A DNA stretch of 36,124 nucleotides from Anaerolineales bacterium UBA5797. GTDB taxonomy: Bacteria > Chloroflexota > Anaerolineae > Anaerolineales > Villigracilaceae. Location: assembly GCA_002418205.1 (NCBI GenBank), contig DIDP01000086.1:1-36124 (forward strand). The letters run 5' to 3'. The notes below the pieces were generated by a model that was not told where the DNA came from, did no database searches, and worked only from the letters and a program-made list of their open reading frames with translations. Shown piece after piece: positions 1 to 7,016 of the stretch. The stretch's first letter is position 1. Each line of letters starts with the position of its first letter. The position numbers and the translations under genes were made by a program.

Positions 1-552
1 ACGAAGGAGGACAATGCGCATTTATGGGAAGGGTTGACCGAGGGGATCTTGCAGACGGTCGGCACGGACCATTGCCCGTTCTTTTTTAACGGGACCCAGC
101 CCATCATCTATGAAGGAAGCGAGGTTGCCATCCCCGGCAAGGAACTGGGCAAGGATGACTTCACGAAGATTCCGAACGGACTTCCTGGAATCCAGGATCG
201 CATGCCTGTGTTGTGGACGACCGGCGTGGGCGCGGGCAGAATCACGGCGAATCAATTCGTCGCATATATGAGCACGAACCCGGCGAAGATCTTCGGCTTG
301 TATCCGCGCAAGGGCGCGTTGCTGGAAGGTTCTGATGCGGACATTGTGATCTGGGATCCGGATAAGAAGGTGAAATATGGCGTGGCGATGTCGCATCAGC
401 GCACGGACTATAACCTGTACGAAGGCTGGGAGTTGACCGGCTACCCTGAAAAGGTCTTTCTGCGCGGGCAGTTGATCGTGGATGGGGATGAATGGAAAGG
501 CAGGCGAGGGATGGGTCGGTTTTTGAAGAGGGGGGAGGGCCAGGTAATCTAG
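1..552 (+). CDS. Dihydropyrimidinase/hydantoinase-family amidohydrolase, C-terminal part (5' truncated)
   Basis: The reading frame is open from the first base, so the gene enters from outside the window; only the last 183 codons are present. The piece begins TKEDNAHLWEG and contains VGTDHCPF, which matches the conserved metal-site Asp region of cyclic amidohydrolases, where dihydropyrimidinases have a GSDHC/GTDHC stretch. Further on, YMSTNPAKIFGLYPRKGALLEGSDADIVIWDP is cut here into its two hallmarks: the NPAKIFGLYPRKG turn and the GSDADIVIWDP strand typical of the family C-terminus. Such enzymes hydrolyse cyclic diamides (dihydrouracil, hydantoins) in the cytoplasm with a binuclear metal centre. 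The metal-binding histidines of the N-terminal half lie outside the window, so the exact substrate cannot be judged. A rho-independent terminator follows directly. Confidence 0.85.
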   Translation, partial: TKEDNAHLWEGLTEGILQTVGTDHCPFFFNGTQPIIYEGSEVAIPGKELGKDDFTKIPNGLPGIQDRMPVLWTTGVGAGRITANQFVAYMSTNPAKIFGLYPRKGALLEGSDADIVIWDPDKKVKYGVAMSHQRTDYNLYEGWELTGYPEKVFLRGQLIVDGDEWKGRRGMGRFLKRGEGQVI

Positions 553-554
553 CG

Positions 555-591
555 AAGAACCCGGATGTCTCATGTACTTCCGGGTTCTTTT
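555..591 (+). terminator. Rho-independent terminator of the amidohydrolase gene
   Basis: An 11-bp perfect stem (AAGAACCCGGA at 555-565, complement at 579-589) encloses a 13-nt loop. The right arm ends in a short T stretch. It begins 2 nt after the amidohydrolase stop codon. On the minus strand no T tract follows, so it probably acts only on the plus strand. Confidence 0.75.
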
Positions 592-601
592 GATTGCGGT
601 T

Positions 602-1633
602 TTAGAAGCCCAATCTATTTGTGAAATTTCGCAGTTCCTTCTTTGCGCGATCAATCTGTTTTAGGCGGGGTTGTTTCTTGAGATTGAATCCTGCTTCCTC
701 AGCAACAGATTGCAGGAGGATGTAAAGCATGTCATCCTTTATATGGATTTCCCTGGGAGGAAGACCGTCGGCCAGTTTTTCCACAACGATTGCGGGGATT
801 TCAGACCACATCTCTTCGAGGGATGGAAGAGGGGTGAGCATGTCAATGCCCACAATCATGCCGCTTTCGTGGTCTGCAAGCATGAGTATGAATGGGAAGA
901 ACGGTCTTTCATTCCGTTTTTCCTGAACGGGTTCTTCCATCATGTAAAAATCAATTTCAAGGATGAACTTTCCCGGCATCAAGGTGCGGAGATGCGCGAG
1001 CGCTTCATCATTCATCTGCAGGTCGAGTATCTTTTCTTCGCGGAGCACCACCTGCTGGACACTATCTTCCCATATACCGTTGTTGTTCACGCGCACCAGG
1101 TAATCCTGATCGGTTGCGGGCATGAAAATATCTGGGTTTTCTCTAAAGCGCGGTGCCATTTCCAACACTTGTTCCAACGCGCAGGTAAGGATCCTTGCCT
1201 CGTCTTTTTCGATAAACCAGGGAAAGCAACCCGGACGATAACTGCGGAATTGGGGCCAGGCTTTCGCACCGCGATATTTAACTCCCAGTTGTTTCATAAC
1301 ATCACGGTCTTCCTTGGTTATCAACTCTCGATCTTCGAAGGACGCCTGTACCTGTGGAATTTGCAGTGCGAATTCAGGTGTGAGTTTGGGCCCCATCGAG
1401 TGCATTTGCCAGAAGCCGCCCAACCCTTTCACCCCCTGATAGACAGCAACAGCAAGGTGCTCGCCTAGCGTTCCCATCACGCTGACAAATCCCAGTTCCT
1501 TTATCCCGGATATTTGTATGCCGAAAATATCATCCTCTTCCATCCATTCCCAGGGAGCAAGTTCCTTGACCTGTGCCATCAGGTCATACAATCTTTTCCA
1601 CTCTTTAAGCGTTGGGGAGGTGTTCTTTGACAT
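602..1633 (-). CDS. Hypothetical protein, possibly DUF6930/DUF7309-like
   Basis: A 343-aa soluble protein with no signal peptide and no obvious membrane segment. The central stretch RSYRPGCFPWFIEKDEA (about residue 129 onward), followed by a helix containing LTCALEQVLEMA, resembles proteins annotated with DUF7309/DUF6930 domains, as I recall them; no catalytic motif is visible and the function is unknown. The ATG at 1633 lies inside the 3' end of the upstream acyltransferase gene (29-bp overlap) and is preceded by GAGGACCCAAC, a plausible ribosome binding site. It is the last gene of a three-gene minus-strand operon. The overlap indicates co-transcription with the acyltransferases but says little about its role. 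Confidence 0.75.
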   Translation of the reverse strand: MSKNTSPTLKEWKRLYDLMAQVKELAPWEWMEEDDIFGIQISGIKELGFVSVMGTLGEHLAVAVYQGVKGLGGFWQMHSMGPKLTPEFALQIPQVQASFEDRELITKEDRDVMKQLGVKYRGAKAWPQFRSYRPGCFPWFIEKDEARILTCALEQVLEMAPRFRENPDIFMPATDQDYLVRVNNNGIWEDSVQQVVLREEKILDLQMNDEALAHLRTLMPGKFILEIDFYMMEEPVQEKRNERPFFPFILMLADHESGMIVGIDMLTPLPSLEEMWSEIPAIVVEKLADGLPPREIHIKDDMLYILLQSVAEEAGFNLKKQPRLKQIDRAKKELRNFTNRLGF

Positions 1634-2312
1634 GTTGGGTCCTCTTTTCTTTTTCGATGAACAATTCCTTCAACCTCAGATGCTCCGCGTAAAACCCTCG
1701 GTATTTCTCCGGCAGCAGCGCCGCGATGTGACACATGATCTCGTCGGTGTATTGTTTCAGGGCTTCGTCGCGGTTCTCTTTGGGGAGCGAGGGGAGGGTG
1801 AAGGCTGGTCCGGCGGTGACAGTCATCCGGGTCCGTTTGAGGCGTTTCAGGTTGGCGAAAAATACCTCGTCCTCCGTCCCTGCCAGGGCAACAGGCACGA
1901 TGGGACGGTTCAACTTTGTCGCCAGGTAACTGACGCCGGGCTTCGCCTCGATCAATGACCCGACGCGGCTGCGCGTCCCTTCGGGCGCGATGACGAGGAT
2001 GTTGTCCTCTTCCATCAACTTGATGACCTTGCGCAGGGTTTTGATATCGGGGTTGAAACGATCGATAAAAATGAAGTTGAAATATTTTCCGAGCCAGCGG
2101 AACAGCGTCACCTTCTCCCACTTCTCGGCGATCATCACGAACATATCCCATCTGTCGAGCGCATAGAACGCCATGGGCGCGTCCACGATGCCGAGATGAT
2201 TCGTGGCGATGACGAAACTGCCCTCTTTGGGAAGGTTTTCATACCCTGTCACATCCACGCGGGCGACCAGATTGAAAATGGCTCGAATAAGCCAGCGCAG
2301 GAAATATTTCAT
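1605..2312 (-). CDS. plsC: 1-acyl-sn-glycerol-3-phosphate acyltransferase (PlsC-like), copy 1
   Basis: A 235-aa protein of the PlsC/LPLAT family, which transfers an acyl chain to lysophosphatidate or a related lysolipid at the inner membrane. The catalytic HX4D motif is NHLGIVDAP (about residues 38-46) and the phosphate-binding motif is APEGTRSR. The N-terminal MKYFLRWLIRAIFNLVARV is a probable amphipathic or membrane helix. I chose the ATG at 2312 because it forms an ATGA overlap with the stop of the upstream paralogue, indicating translational coupling. A longer open frame back to 2393 exists but is an out-of-frame reading of that paralogue. It shares the C-terminal LPEKYRG-Y-EH-RLKEL signature with its neighbour, so the two are tandem duplicates. 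Confidence 0.9.
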   Translation of the reverse strand: MKYFLRWLIRAIFNLVARVDVTGYENLPKEGSFVIATNHLGIVDAPMAFYALDRWDMFVMIAEKWEKVTLFRWLGKYFNFIFIDRFNPDIKTLRKVIKLMEEDNILVIAPEGTRSRVGSLIEAKPGVSYLATKLNRPIVPVALAGTEDEVFFANLKRLKRTRMTVTAGPAFTLPSLPKENRDEALKQYTDEIMCHIAALLPEKYRGFYAEHLRLKELFIEKEKRTQHVKEHLPNA

Positions 2313-2971
2313 GCGTTCAACAATTCCTTCAAACGCGGATGGTCCGCGTACATGCCGCGGTATTTTTCGGGCAGCATGGCGGCGATACGGCACATGATCT
2401 CACTGGTTGCCTCGCGCATCGCATCCTCCCGTCCCTTGCCCCTCGACGTCTCGATGAAGAATGGATCGCCTGCCGTGACCGTGATCTTCGAGCGTCGAAA
2501 CCGCTTCAGGTTCTCGACAATGAGGCGGTCCTCGGTTCCAGTGAGCGCCACCGGCAGAACGGGATATCCGCTTTTGCTGGCGAGGAAGGCGACTCCCATT
2601 TTCCCCTCCTGCAGCGCCTCCGTCCTGGACCTGGTTCCTTCCGGCGCGATGACGAGCATGCCTCCCTGCTTCATCCTTTCAAGGATCTGGCGCAGTGCGG
2701 AAAAGTCCGCATCGAAGCGGTTCAACCAGATTCCATTGACAGCCCGGCCGATCGCGCCAAAGATGGGATGATCTTTATATTTCTCCGCGATCGGCATGAT
2801 GATATCTTCGCGGTCGATCACGCAGAGCAGGACGGCGGTATCCAGACGCCCGAGATGGTTTGCCGCCGCTATGAAATTTCCCTCCGGCAGTTTATCCATT
2901 CCCCTGATCTCAATATCGGCGATGATCTTCATGACAAAACGGACGATGGAACGCAATGTTCTGAATTTCAT
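2309..2971 (-). CDS. plsC: 1-acyl-sn-glycerol-3-phosphate acyltransferase (PlsC-like), copy 2
   Basis: A 220-aa PlsC-family acyltransferase, paralogous to the gene immediately downstream. It has NHLGRLDTA for the HX4D catalytic motif and APEGTRSR for the glycerophosphate-binding motif. The start is placed at the ATG at 2971 (MKFRTLRSIVRF), because this aligns with the paralogue's MKYFLRWLIRAIF. The frame stays open upstream to 3136, but that extension would run through the PilZ gene's terminator and has no family similarity. AT-rich sequence (TATTGTAAAATT) sits immediately upstream and could hold the -10 region of a very short leader. Its last codons overlap the next gene by ATGA. Which lysolipid each copy uses cannot be read from sequence. 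Confidence 0.9.
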   Translation of the reverse strand: MKFRTLRSIVRFVMKIIADIEIRGMDKLPEGNFIAAANHLGRLDTAVLLCVIDREDIIMPIAEKYKDHPIFGAIGRAVNGIWLNRFDADFSALRQILERMKQGGMLVIAPEGTRSRTEALQEGKMGVAFLASKSGYPVLPVALTGTEDRLIVENLKRFRRSKITVTAGDPFFIETSRGKGREDAMREATSEIMCRIAAMLPEKYRGMYADHPRLKELLNA

Positions 2972-3030
2972 GCCTGCAATTTTACAATAAGCGCGGCAAT
3001 CCTGGGGAAAGGCAGGGCGTTCTTGTGGAA

Positions 3031-3058
3031 ATAAAAACGGGCAGTCGATCTGCCCGTT
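3031..3058 (-). terminator. Rho-independent terminator of the PilZ gene
   Basis: Read on the minus strand, AACGGGCAG pairs with CTGCCCGTT around a 5-nt loop (arms 3050-3058 and 3036-3044) and is followed by TTTTTAT. It starts about 22 bp after the PilZ stop codon and separates that gene from the acyltransferase operon. Confidence 0.85.
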
Positions 3059-3080
3059 CATTGAAAAAATAATTGATGGC

Positions 3081-3467
3081 TTATTTCCATAAATAATCAT
3101 CAGAGCGTTTGTGACTGTCGGCTTTCTGCGAGCCATACCTTTCGAACATGCGCTGGAAGATGATCATATCGCTGGGCGCCATGTCGACGATCTCAAAGCC
3201 GACATTGAACGTGAAGGGATCGATGTGGTCCTGATGGCACCACTTGCTGCGGGCGATGAACGTCATGAAGGTCTTGTCGGCAACGTCGGCGGTCAATTCG
3301 ATTTGGAGGCGAAAGTCCTGACCGGGCGGGACCTGCTTCTGGCAATCCAGCTTGAATCCACCCGTGCTGATGTCCGTCAGGTAGCCAAGCAGTTCCTTGC
3401 TTATATCGTCCTTGACGGGCATGTAATACGTGAAGTCCCGACGGTTCATTTTGCGTTTATCAGCCAT
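3081..3467 (-). CDS. PilZ-domain protein
   Basis: A 128-aa single-domain PilZ protein, a likely cyclic-di-GMP receptor acting in the cytoplasm. The N-terminus has the Arg-rich RKMNRRDF segment, compatible with the RxxxR c-di-GMP-binding motif, and LTDISTGGFKL supplies the D/N-x-S-x-x-G motif at about residues 31-41. A beta-rich body follows (ARSKWC...FNVGFEIVDM). No output domain is fused. The ATG at 3467 is preceded by a strong AAGGAGG. The gene has its own well-formed promoter (3499-3527) and terminator (3031-3058), so it is a monocistronic unit. Nearest genes do not reveal the pathway it controls. Confidence 0.85.
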   Translation of the reverse strand: MADKRKMNRRDFTYYMPVKDDISKELLGYLTDISTGGFKLDCQKQVPPGQDFRLQIELTADVADKTFMTFIARSKWCHQDHIDPFTFNVGFEIVDMAPSDMIIFQRMFERYGSQKADSHKRSDDYLWK

Positions 3468-3498
3468 TGGTCCTCCTTCTCAAACTGCCTTTCATATT

Positions 3499-3527
3499 AG
3501 TATAAGTTAAACGCACGTAACTTTCAA
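3499..3527 (-). promoter_or_regulatory. Sigma70-type promoter of the PilZ gene
   Basis: On the minus strand TTGAAA (3527-3522) is separated by exactly 17 bp from TATACT (3504-3499), close to the consensus -35 and -10 boxes. The -10 box lies 32 bp upstream of the PilZ start codon. Confidence 0.7.
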
Positions 3528-3690
3528 TGGATTCCGTCGAAACAAAACGCGTTTGCAACATTCATTCCTGCCATATCTGGCTTTGAACCGGAGCAGCTTG
3601 CCAGATGTGGATTGAACCTGCATGATTGTAAGGTGCCGGAGTAAAATTCAACTCTTTCAGGCTGCATAAATCACCTACAGGAGCAATCAG

Positions 3691-4011
3691 ATGGTAGAGA
3701 AAAAGACCACACGCACGCCCGTGCTGATCTGGTTGATCGTTTCACAGTTGCTGGCACTTGGCTCCCTTTTATTCTGGCTGGTCATGGCAGGCTTATCCGT
3801 CATGGCGTTCGATTCCGGCGAATCCCCTGAAGCCTGGGCATTTGTCATCGCAGTCTGGTCCTATCCGATCTGGCCGCTCGGGTGTTCAATTGCGGCATGG
3901 ATCGCCTATGCCCGCAAAAAGGACAGGCTGGCGGGCATCCTCACGACACTCACCTTTTTGCCTGTCCTGATCCTGCTGCTGGTCATCCTCATCGGAAACC
4001 GGTTGATGTAA
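3691..4011 (+). CDS. Small integral membrane protein, unknown function
   Basis: A 106-aa protein that I do not recognise. Hydrophobicity shows three likely transmembrane helices: about residues 11-39 (LIWLIVSQLLALGSLLFWLV onward), 48-72 and 80-104. A short basic loop YARKKDR lies between the last two, consistent with a cytoplasmic loop. The ATG at 3691 is preceded by AGGAG at a suitable distance. It stands alone between the PilZ gene (divergent) and the thiolase (convergent), and has its own terminator. No conserved charged or Cys residues within the membrane suggest a catalytic function. Confidence 0.7.
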   Translation: MVEKKTTRTPVLIWLIVSQLLALGSLLFWLVMAGLSVMAFDSGESPEAWAFVIAVWSYPIWPLGCSIAAWIAYARKKDRLAGILTTLTFLPVLILLLVILIGNRLM

Positions 4012-4016
4012 GCTGA

Positions 4017-4046
4017 AAGTTGGTCTCACATCGAGACCGGCTTTTT
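4017..4046 (+). terminator. Rho-independent terminator between the small membrane protein and the thiolase
   Basis: GGTCTC (4022-4027) pairs with GAGACC (4033-4038) around ACATC. Flanking AAG/CTT bases can extend the stem, and TTTTT (4042-4046) follows. It ends at the stop codon of the convergent thiolase gene. Confidence 0.7.
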
Positions 4047-5203
4047 CACTCAGCCTTCAGAATATGGGTGAGGATCGTCGCGCCCGACCCGCCGATGTTC
4101 TGTGCCATGCCAACCCTTGCGCCGTCCACCTGCGTCTCGCCGCATCCGCCGCGTAACTGCTGGACCACCTCCACAACCTGATACATCCCGGTCGCGCCAA
4201 CCGGATGTCCCCGCGCCTTCAATCCGCCTCTGGTACAGACGGGCACGCGTCCATTGGGGCTGATCTCGTTGTCGAGTCCAAGCCTCACTCCCTGACCGCG
4301 TTCGGCAAACCCGCAGGCTTCGAGCGATAATGCCGCCATGATCGAGAAGGCGTCATGCAGTTCGAACACATCAATATCCCCCGGCTGGACTCCCGCCATC
4401 TCATAAGCACGTCTGGCTGATTCATACGCGGCTGAAAGAAACAGTGGATCCTTCCTGGAATGGACCGCAATCGAATCGGTCGCGGACGCCGAGCCTGCCA
4501 CCGTTATTTTGGGTTTGCCTTTCAACGATGCCACCCTCTCCGCAGGGACGAGGATTACCGCCGCCGCGCCGTCGCCGATGGGGGAGGCATCCAGCAGATT
4601 GATCGGTGTGGCGACCATCGAGGATTTTTCGAATTGTTCAACATTGATCTTTTGATGCAGACGCGCAAATGGGTTGTGCATGGCGTTGGCATGGGCGTTG
4701 ATCGAGAAGGGGGCGAAATCGGCATGTTTCCAGCCGAACTCATACATGTACCTGCGCATGACCAGTGCGTTGATGCCGACAAACGAGATGCCCTGCTCCA
4801 CTTCGTAATCCGCATCGGCGGCAGTGGCCAACGCGGCAGTGACATCGTGCCCGGCTTTGTCGGTCATTTTCTCGGCACCAACCACCAGCGCTGAGTCGAT
4901 CTCTCCGGAGGCAACAGCCATAAGTCCCGCGCGAAGCGCCGCCGCGCCTGAGGCGCATGCGGCTTCCACCTTGACGGCTTCCTGCCCCCAGAGTCCCACC
5001 CAATCCGAAAAGAAAGTCCCGAGTTGATTCTGTCCGCTGACGATGGGGGAAAGCATGTTGCCGATGAACAGGGCGTCGATCTTGTCCATGCCTGCATCCT
5101 GCATCGCTGCGAAAGCGGCATTGCCGCCGATCTCCCGCAGGGAGAGGTCCCAATGTTCGTCGATTTTTGTCTGACCGATTCCAAGAATTGCAACTTGTCG
5201 CAT
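4046..5203 (-). CDS. Thiolase-family acetyl-CoA acetyltransferase (SCP2-thiolase type)
   Basis: A 385-aa thiolase-superfamily protein. The nucleophile Cys lies in EAACASGAAALRAG (about residues 75-88), a catalytic His in ELHDAFSIM and the C-terminal RGHPVGATG carries the second His. The C-terminal NIGGSGATILTHIL replaces the CxG motif of classical biosynthetic thiolases; this fits the SCP2/archaeal-type thiolases that act in acetyl-CoA condensation or ketoacyl-CoA cleavage. The ATG at 5203 (MRQVAILGIG) is preferred because GGAG lies about 7 nt upstream and it starts the family's first strand; an in-frame ATG at 5242 is also open. Archaeal and Chloroflexota homologues often sit beside HMG-CoA synthase and a DUF35 OB-fold gene, but neither is here. 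The reaction direction is therefore unknown. Confidence 0.85.
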   Translation of the reverse strand: MRQVAILGIGQTKIDEHWDLSLREIGGNAAFAAMQDAGMDKIDALFIGNMLSPIVSGQNQLGTFFSDWVGLWGQEAVKVEAACASGAAALRAGLMAVASGEIDSALVVGAEKMTDKAGHDVTAALATAADADYEVEQGISFVGINALVMRRYMYEFGWKHADFAPFSINAHANAMHNPFARLHQKINVEQFEKSSMVATPINLLDASPIGDGAAAVILVPAERVASLKGKPKITVAGSASATDSIAVHSRKDPLFLSAAYESARRAYEMAGVQPGDIDVFELHDAFSIMAALSLEACGFAERGQGVRLGLDNEISPNGRVPVCTRGGLKARGHPVGATGMYQVVEVVQQLRGGCGETQVDGARVGMAQNIGGSGATILTHILKAE

Positions 5204-5254
5204 GATCATCTCCGGGACTATTTTAACTGATAAGGCTGTCATCTTCTATCAAAT

Positions 5255-5280
5255 AAAAAGGAGCGGCGAGAGCCGCTCCT
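5255..5280 (-). terminator. Rho-independent terminator of the secreted-protein gene
   Basis: On the minus strand AGGAGCGGC pairs with GCCGCTCCT around a 4-nt loop (arms 5272-5280 and 5259-5267), followed by TTTTTATTT. It starts about 18 bp after the stop of the gene at 5299-6096 and insulates the thiolase from it. Confidence 0.9.
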
Positions 5281-5298
5281 GAATTCGTTGCCTGTTAT

Positions 5299-6096
5299 TT
5301 ACTTGTTGTGTCCCTTGCCTTTGCCCTTGCCGGGGTTGTTGTCCTTTCCTTTGCCCTGACCGTTGCCATTGCCATTGTTCTGTTGCGTGGAAAGTTCGGT
5401 CGAATCATCCGAATTGGCATGACCGGATACGATCACTCCCAGATTGTTCTTTTTATCTGAAAGCATCTTCTTGAGTTGGCCCCAGTTGGTGGGGATGTTT
5501 TCAGTTCCTTCCGGGAAGAGGGCACTGTAATCGCCGCTTTGTTTGGCTTCCAGGATCAAGCCCGTAAGCGATGCGTCGCCTTCAACGTTCTTGGACATCC
5601 ACATTGCCTGGGCGATGACGCCAAACCCAAATCCGTCCTGATGGTAGGCATCGATCACACCGGCATCCTCGCCAAAGAAAGCCGCCAGCAATGCAGAGAT
5701 GGGATTGGTCGATTCTTCCGCCGGCTCTTCGTCAGGCAGAACAGCGGTCGGGTCGATTTCCACGGGCTGACCAACCTGGGATTCGTCAGCGACCGGCAGA
5801 CCGGTCACAGGGTCCAGCACAGGTTCGCCGGTAACAGGATCCAATTCGAGTAATCCCAATCCGACGGCGGTATCCACGCTGAGGTTGACGGTTTGTGTGG
5901 TGACCATGTCATCCAGTAACACGGTCACGATAACGACCGGGTCTCCGTTGCCATCTGTGCCCACGGCTATGCTTTGAATGGTGCCTGTAATCGGAGTGGT
6001 ATCCTGAGTCTGTGGCGCTGCGAGGACTGTTCCCACCTGCGCAAACAGCACGGCTGCGATCAACAGAACGACGGAAAGATTTTTTGTTTTAAACAT
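5299..6096 (-). CDS. Secreted protein of unknown function with Gly/Lys/Asn-rich tail
   Basis: A 265-aa protein with a clear Sec signal peptide: KTK, then the hydrophobic LSVVLLIAAVLFAQVGTVLA, with likely cleavage after VLAA. The mature part starts with a beta-rich segment (GTIQSIAVGTDGNGDPVVIVTV). It contains a short internal duplication, LDPVTGEPV followed by LDPVTGLPV, in an acidic linker. A segment of about 90 residues with ISALLAAFFGED and GFGFGVIAQAMWMSK follows. The last 30 residues are low complexity (NGNGNGQGKGKDNNPGKGKG). The basic tail might bind polyanions or the cell surface; that is a guess. No enzyme motif is visible. A promoter-proximal inverted repeat lies upstream and a strong terminator follows. 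Confidence 0.8.
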   Translation of the reverse strand: MFKTKNLSVVLLIAAVLFAQVGTVLAAPQTQDTTPITGTIQSIAVGTDGNGDPVVIVTVLLDDMVTTQTVNLSVDTAVGLGLLELDPVTGEPVLDPVTGLPVADESQVGQPVEIDPTAVLPDEEPAEESTNPISALLAAFFGEDAGVIDAYHQDGFGFGVIAQAMWMSKNVEGDASLTGLILEAKQSGDYSALFPEGTENIPTNWGQLKKMLSDKKNNLGVIVSGHANSDDSTELSTQQNNGNGNGQGKGKDNNPGKGKGKGHNK

Positions 6097-6125
6097 AGTT
6101 TTCTCCTTTTGTGAGTAAAACTTAC

Positions 6126-6154
6126 ATGCCCATTCTATATTGGTTTATGGGCAT
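6126..6154. repeat. 8-bp inverted repeat upstream of the secreted-protein gene
   Basis: ATGCCCAT at 6126-6133 and ATGGGCAT at 6147-6154 form a perfect inverted repeat around a 13-nt AT-rich spacer, 30-58 bp upstream of the start at 6096. It could be an operator or a leader hairpin; nothing else in the window repeats it. Confidence 0.4.
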
Positions 6155-6305
6155 TTTCCCTTACAAGGATGAAAACGGGACTTAATAACTAATGTTATGG
6201 CGAACATGACCAGAGTACTTATGCATCCGGCAGTTTTCTCATTTTCCTCTTAAATGATTTATACTTGCGAAAATCCGTTTTCCTGTCATTAGAGGATGGT
6301 GAATA

Positions 6306-6818
6306 ATGGAACATGCTTTATGGTTGGACAACCTGTTTCAGGCTGTTATACAGGTGGGGGATGAAGGTGTCGCGACGGTGAACTTCCTGCGGTCCCGAAA
6401 AACAAAGATTGGCTTCAAACTTGTACGTCCCAACGTGGGTGCGTTCTGGACGGTTCTCGGAAACATTCGCTTGAATTCGCATTATTATTCCTATGATACG
6501 CCACTGGATGATCTCCGCATTAAGACGCTGATCATCCATGAGGCGCGCCATCTGCAACAGGGAATCATTACTGCACTCTCGGTCTATGGCGAACTGGATG
6601 CCTGGCAACTGGAATTCCGAATTTATCATCGCGTGAAGGGAAAGTACCCTCATCCTGCCATTGCTGAATTGATGACTCTGCCTCTGGAATACAACAGGGA
6701 TATTTTGAAAAGGGCGGCAAAACTCATGCAGGATTACGCCGGGAAAGGGTATCGAATAGATCTGTTGCCTTTATACCCATTGGGCAGGGAGATCAGGTAC
6801 TGGCTCACAAGAAGCTGA
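6306..6818 (+). CDS. Small protein with HExxH zinc-binding motif, unknown function
   Basis: A 170-aa protein with no signal peptide or obvious membrane helix. Residues about 77-85 read IIHEARHLQQG, a complete HExxH signature, and YGELDAWQLEFR (about residues 93-104) supplies Glu residues that could be the third ligand in a gluzincin-like arrangement. Together these suggest a zinc-dependent peptidase fold or a degenerate relative. The rest is not recognised. The ATG at 6306 follows GAGGATGGTGAATA, a moderate ribosome binding site. It is monocistronic; the next gene lies 198 bp downstream and belongs to the cytochrome operon, which has its own promoter. Catalytic activity is inferred only from the motif. 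Confidence 0.65.
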   Translation: MEHALWLDNLFQAVIQVGDEGVATVNFLRSRKTKIGFKLVRPNVGAFWTVLGNIRLNSHYYSYDTPLDDLRIKTLIIHEARHLQQGIITALSVYGELDAWQLEFRIYHRVKGKYPHPAIAELMTLPLEYNRDILKRAAKLMQDYAGKGYRIDLLPLYPLGREIRYWLTRS

Positions 6819-6926
6819 ACCACTCCCGGTTCGCATGCGAATTGGATGTATGAACCATTATTTCCCATAATCATGCAGTTTCCATGATTTTCTACACTAT
6901 TGGGCGGTTACAATGCCTTTTAGAAT

Positions 6927-6942
6927 TGGGGTGATTGCCCCA
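6927..6942. promoter_or_regulatory. TGGGG-N6-CCCCA palindromic operator, copy 1
   Basis: The 16-bp palindrome TGGGGTGATTGCCCCA lies 29 bp upstream of the TATAAT box of the cytochrome operon. A copy with a single base difference lies at 34989-35004, 27 bp upstream of another TATAAT box before a cytochrome gene. The centre at roughly -49 relative to a predicted start site would suit an activator. The cognate regulator is not known to me. Confidence 0.6.
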
Positions 6943-6949
6943 TGACAGA

Positions 6950-6977
6950 TTGAGGCAGTTGTACGGATTGGTATAAT
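6950..6977 (+). promoter_or_regulatory. Promoter of the cytochrome operon
   Basis: TTGAGG (6950-6955), a 16-bp spacer and a perfect TATAAT (6972-6977) precede the first cytochrome gene by 39 bp. The -35 box is imperfect, which fits activation from the adjacent palindrome at 6927-6942. Confidence 0.65.
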
Positions 6978-7016
6978 CCAGAATTATCCCATCCATATTT
7001 CTTTCAGGAGAGTGCA

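Noticed and set aside
671..1468. 265-aa open frame on the plus strand
   Set aside because: It lies antisense to the hypothetical protein at 602-1633, has no ribosome binding site and no recognisable domain.
6869..6889. AATCATG/CATGATT hairpin as terminator of the HExxH gene
   Set aside because: The stem is only 7 bp and AT-rich, with a very short T run; it could be chance.
6927..6942. Sigma54 promoter reading of TTGGGGTGATTGCC
   Set aside because: The GG and GC elements are 6 nt apart, not the 10 required, and the palindromic symmetry explains the sequence better.
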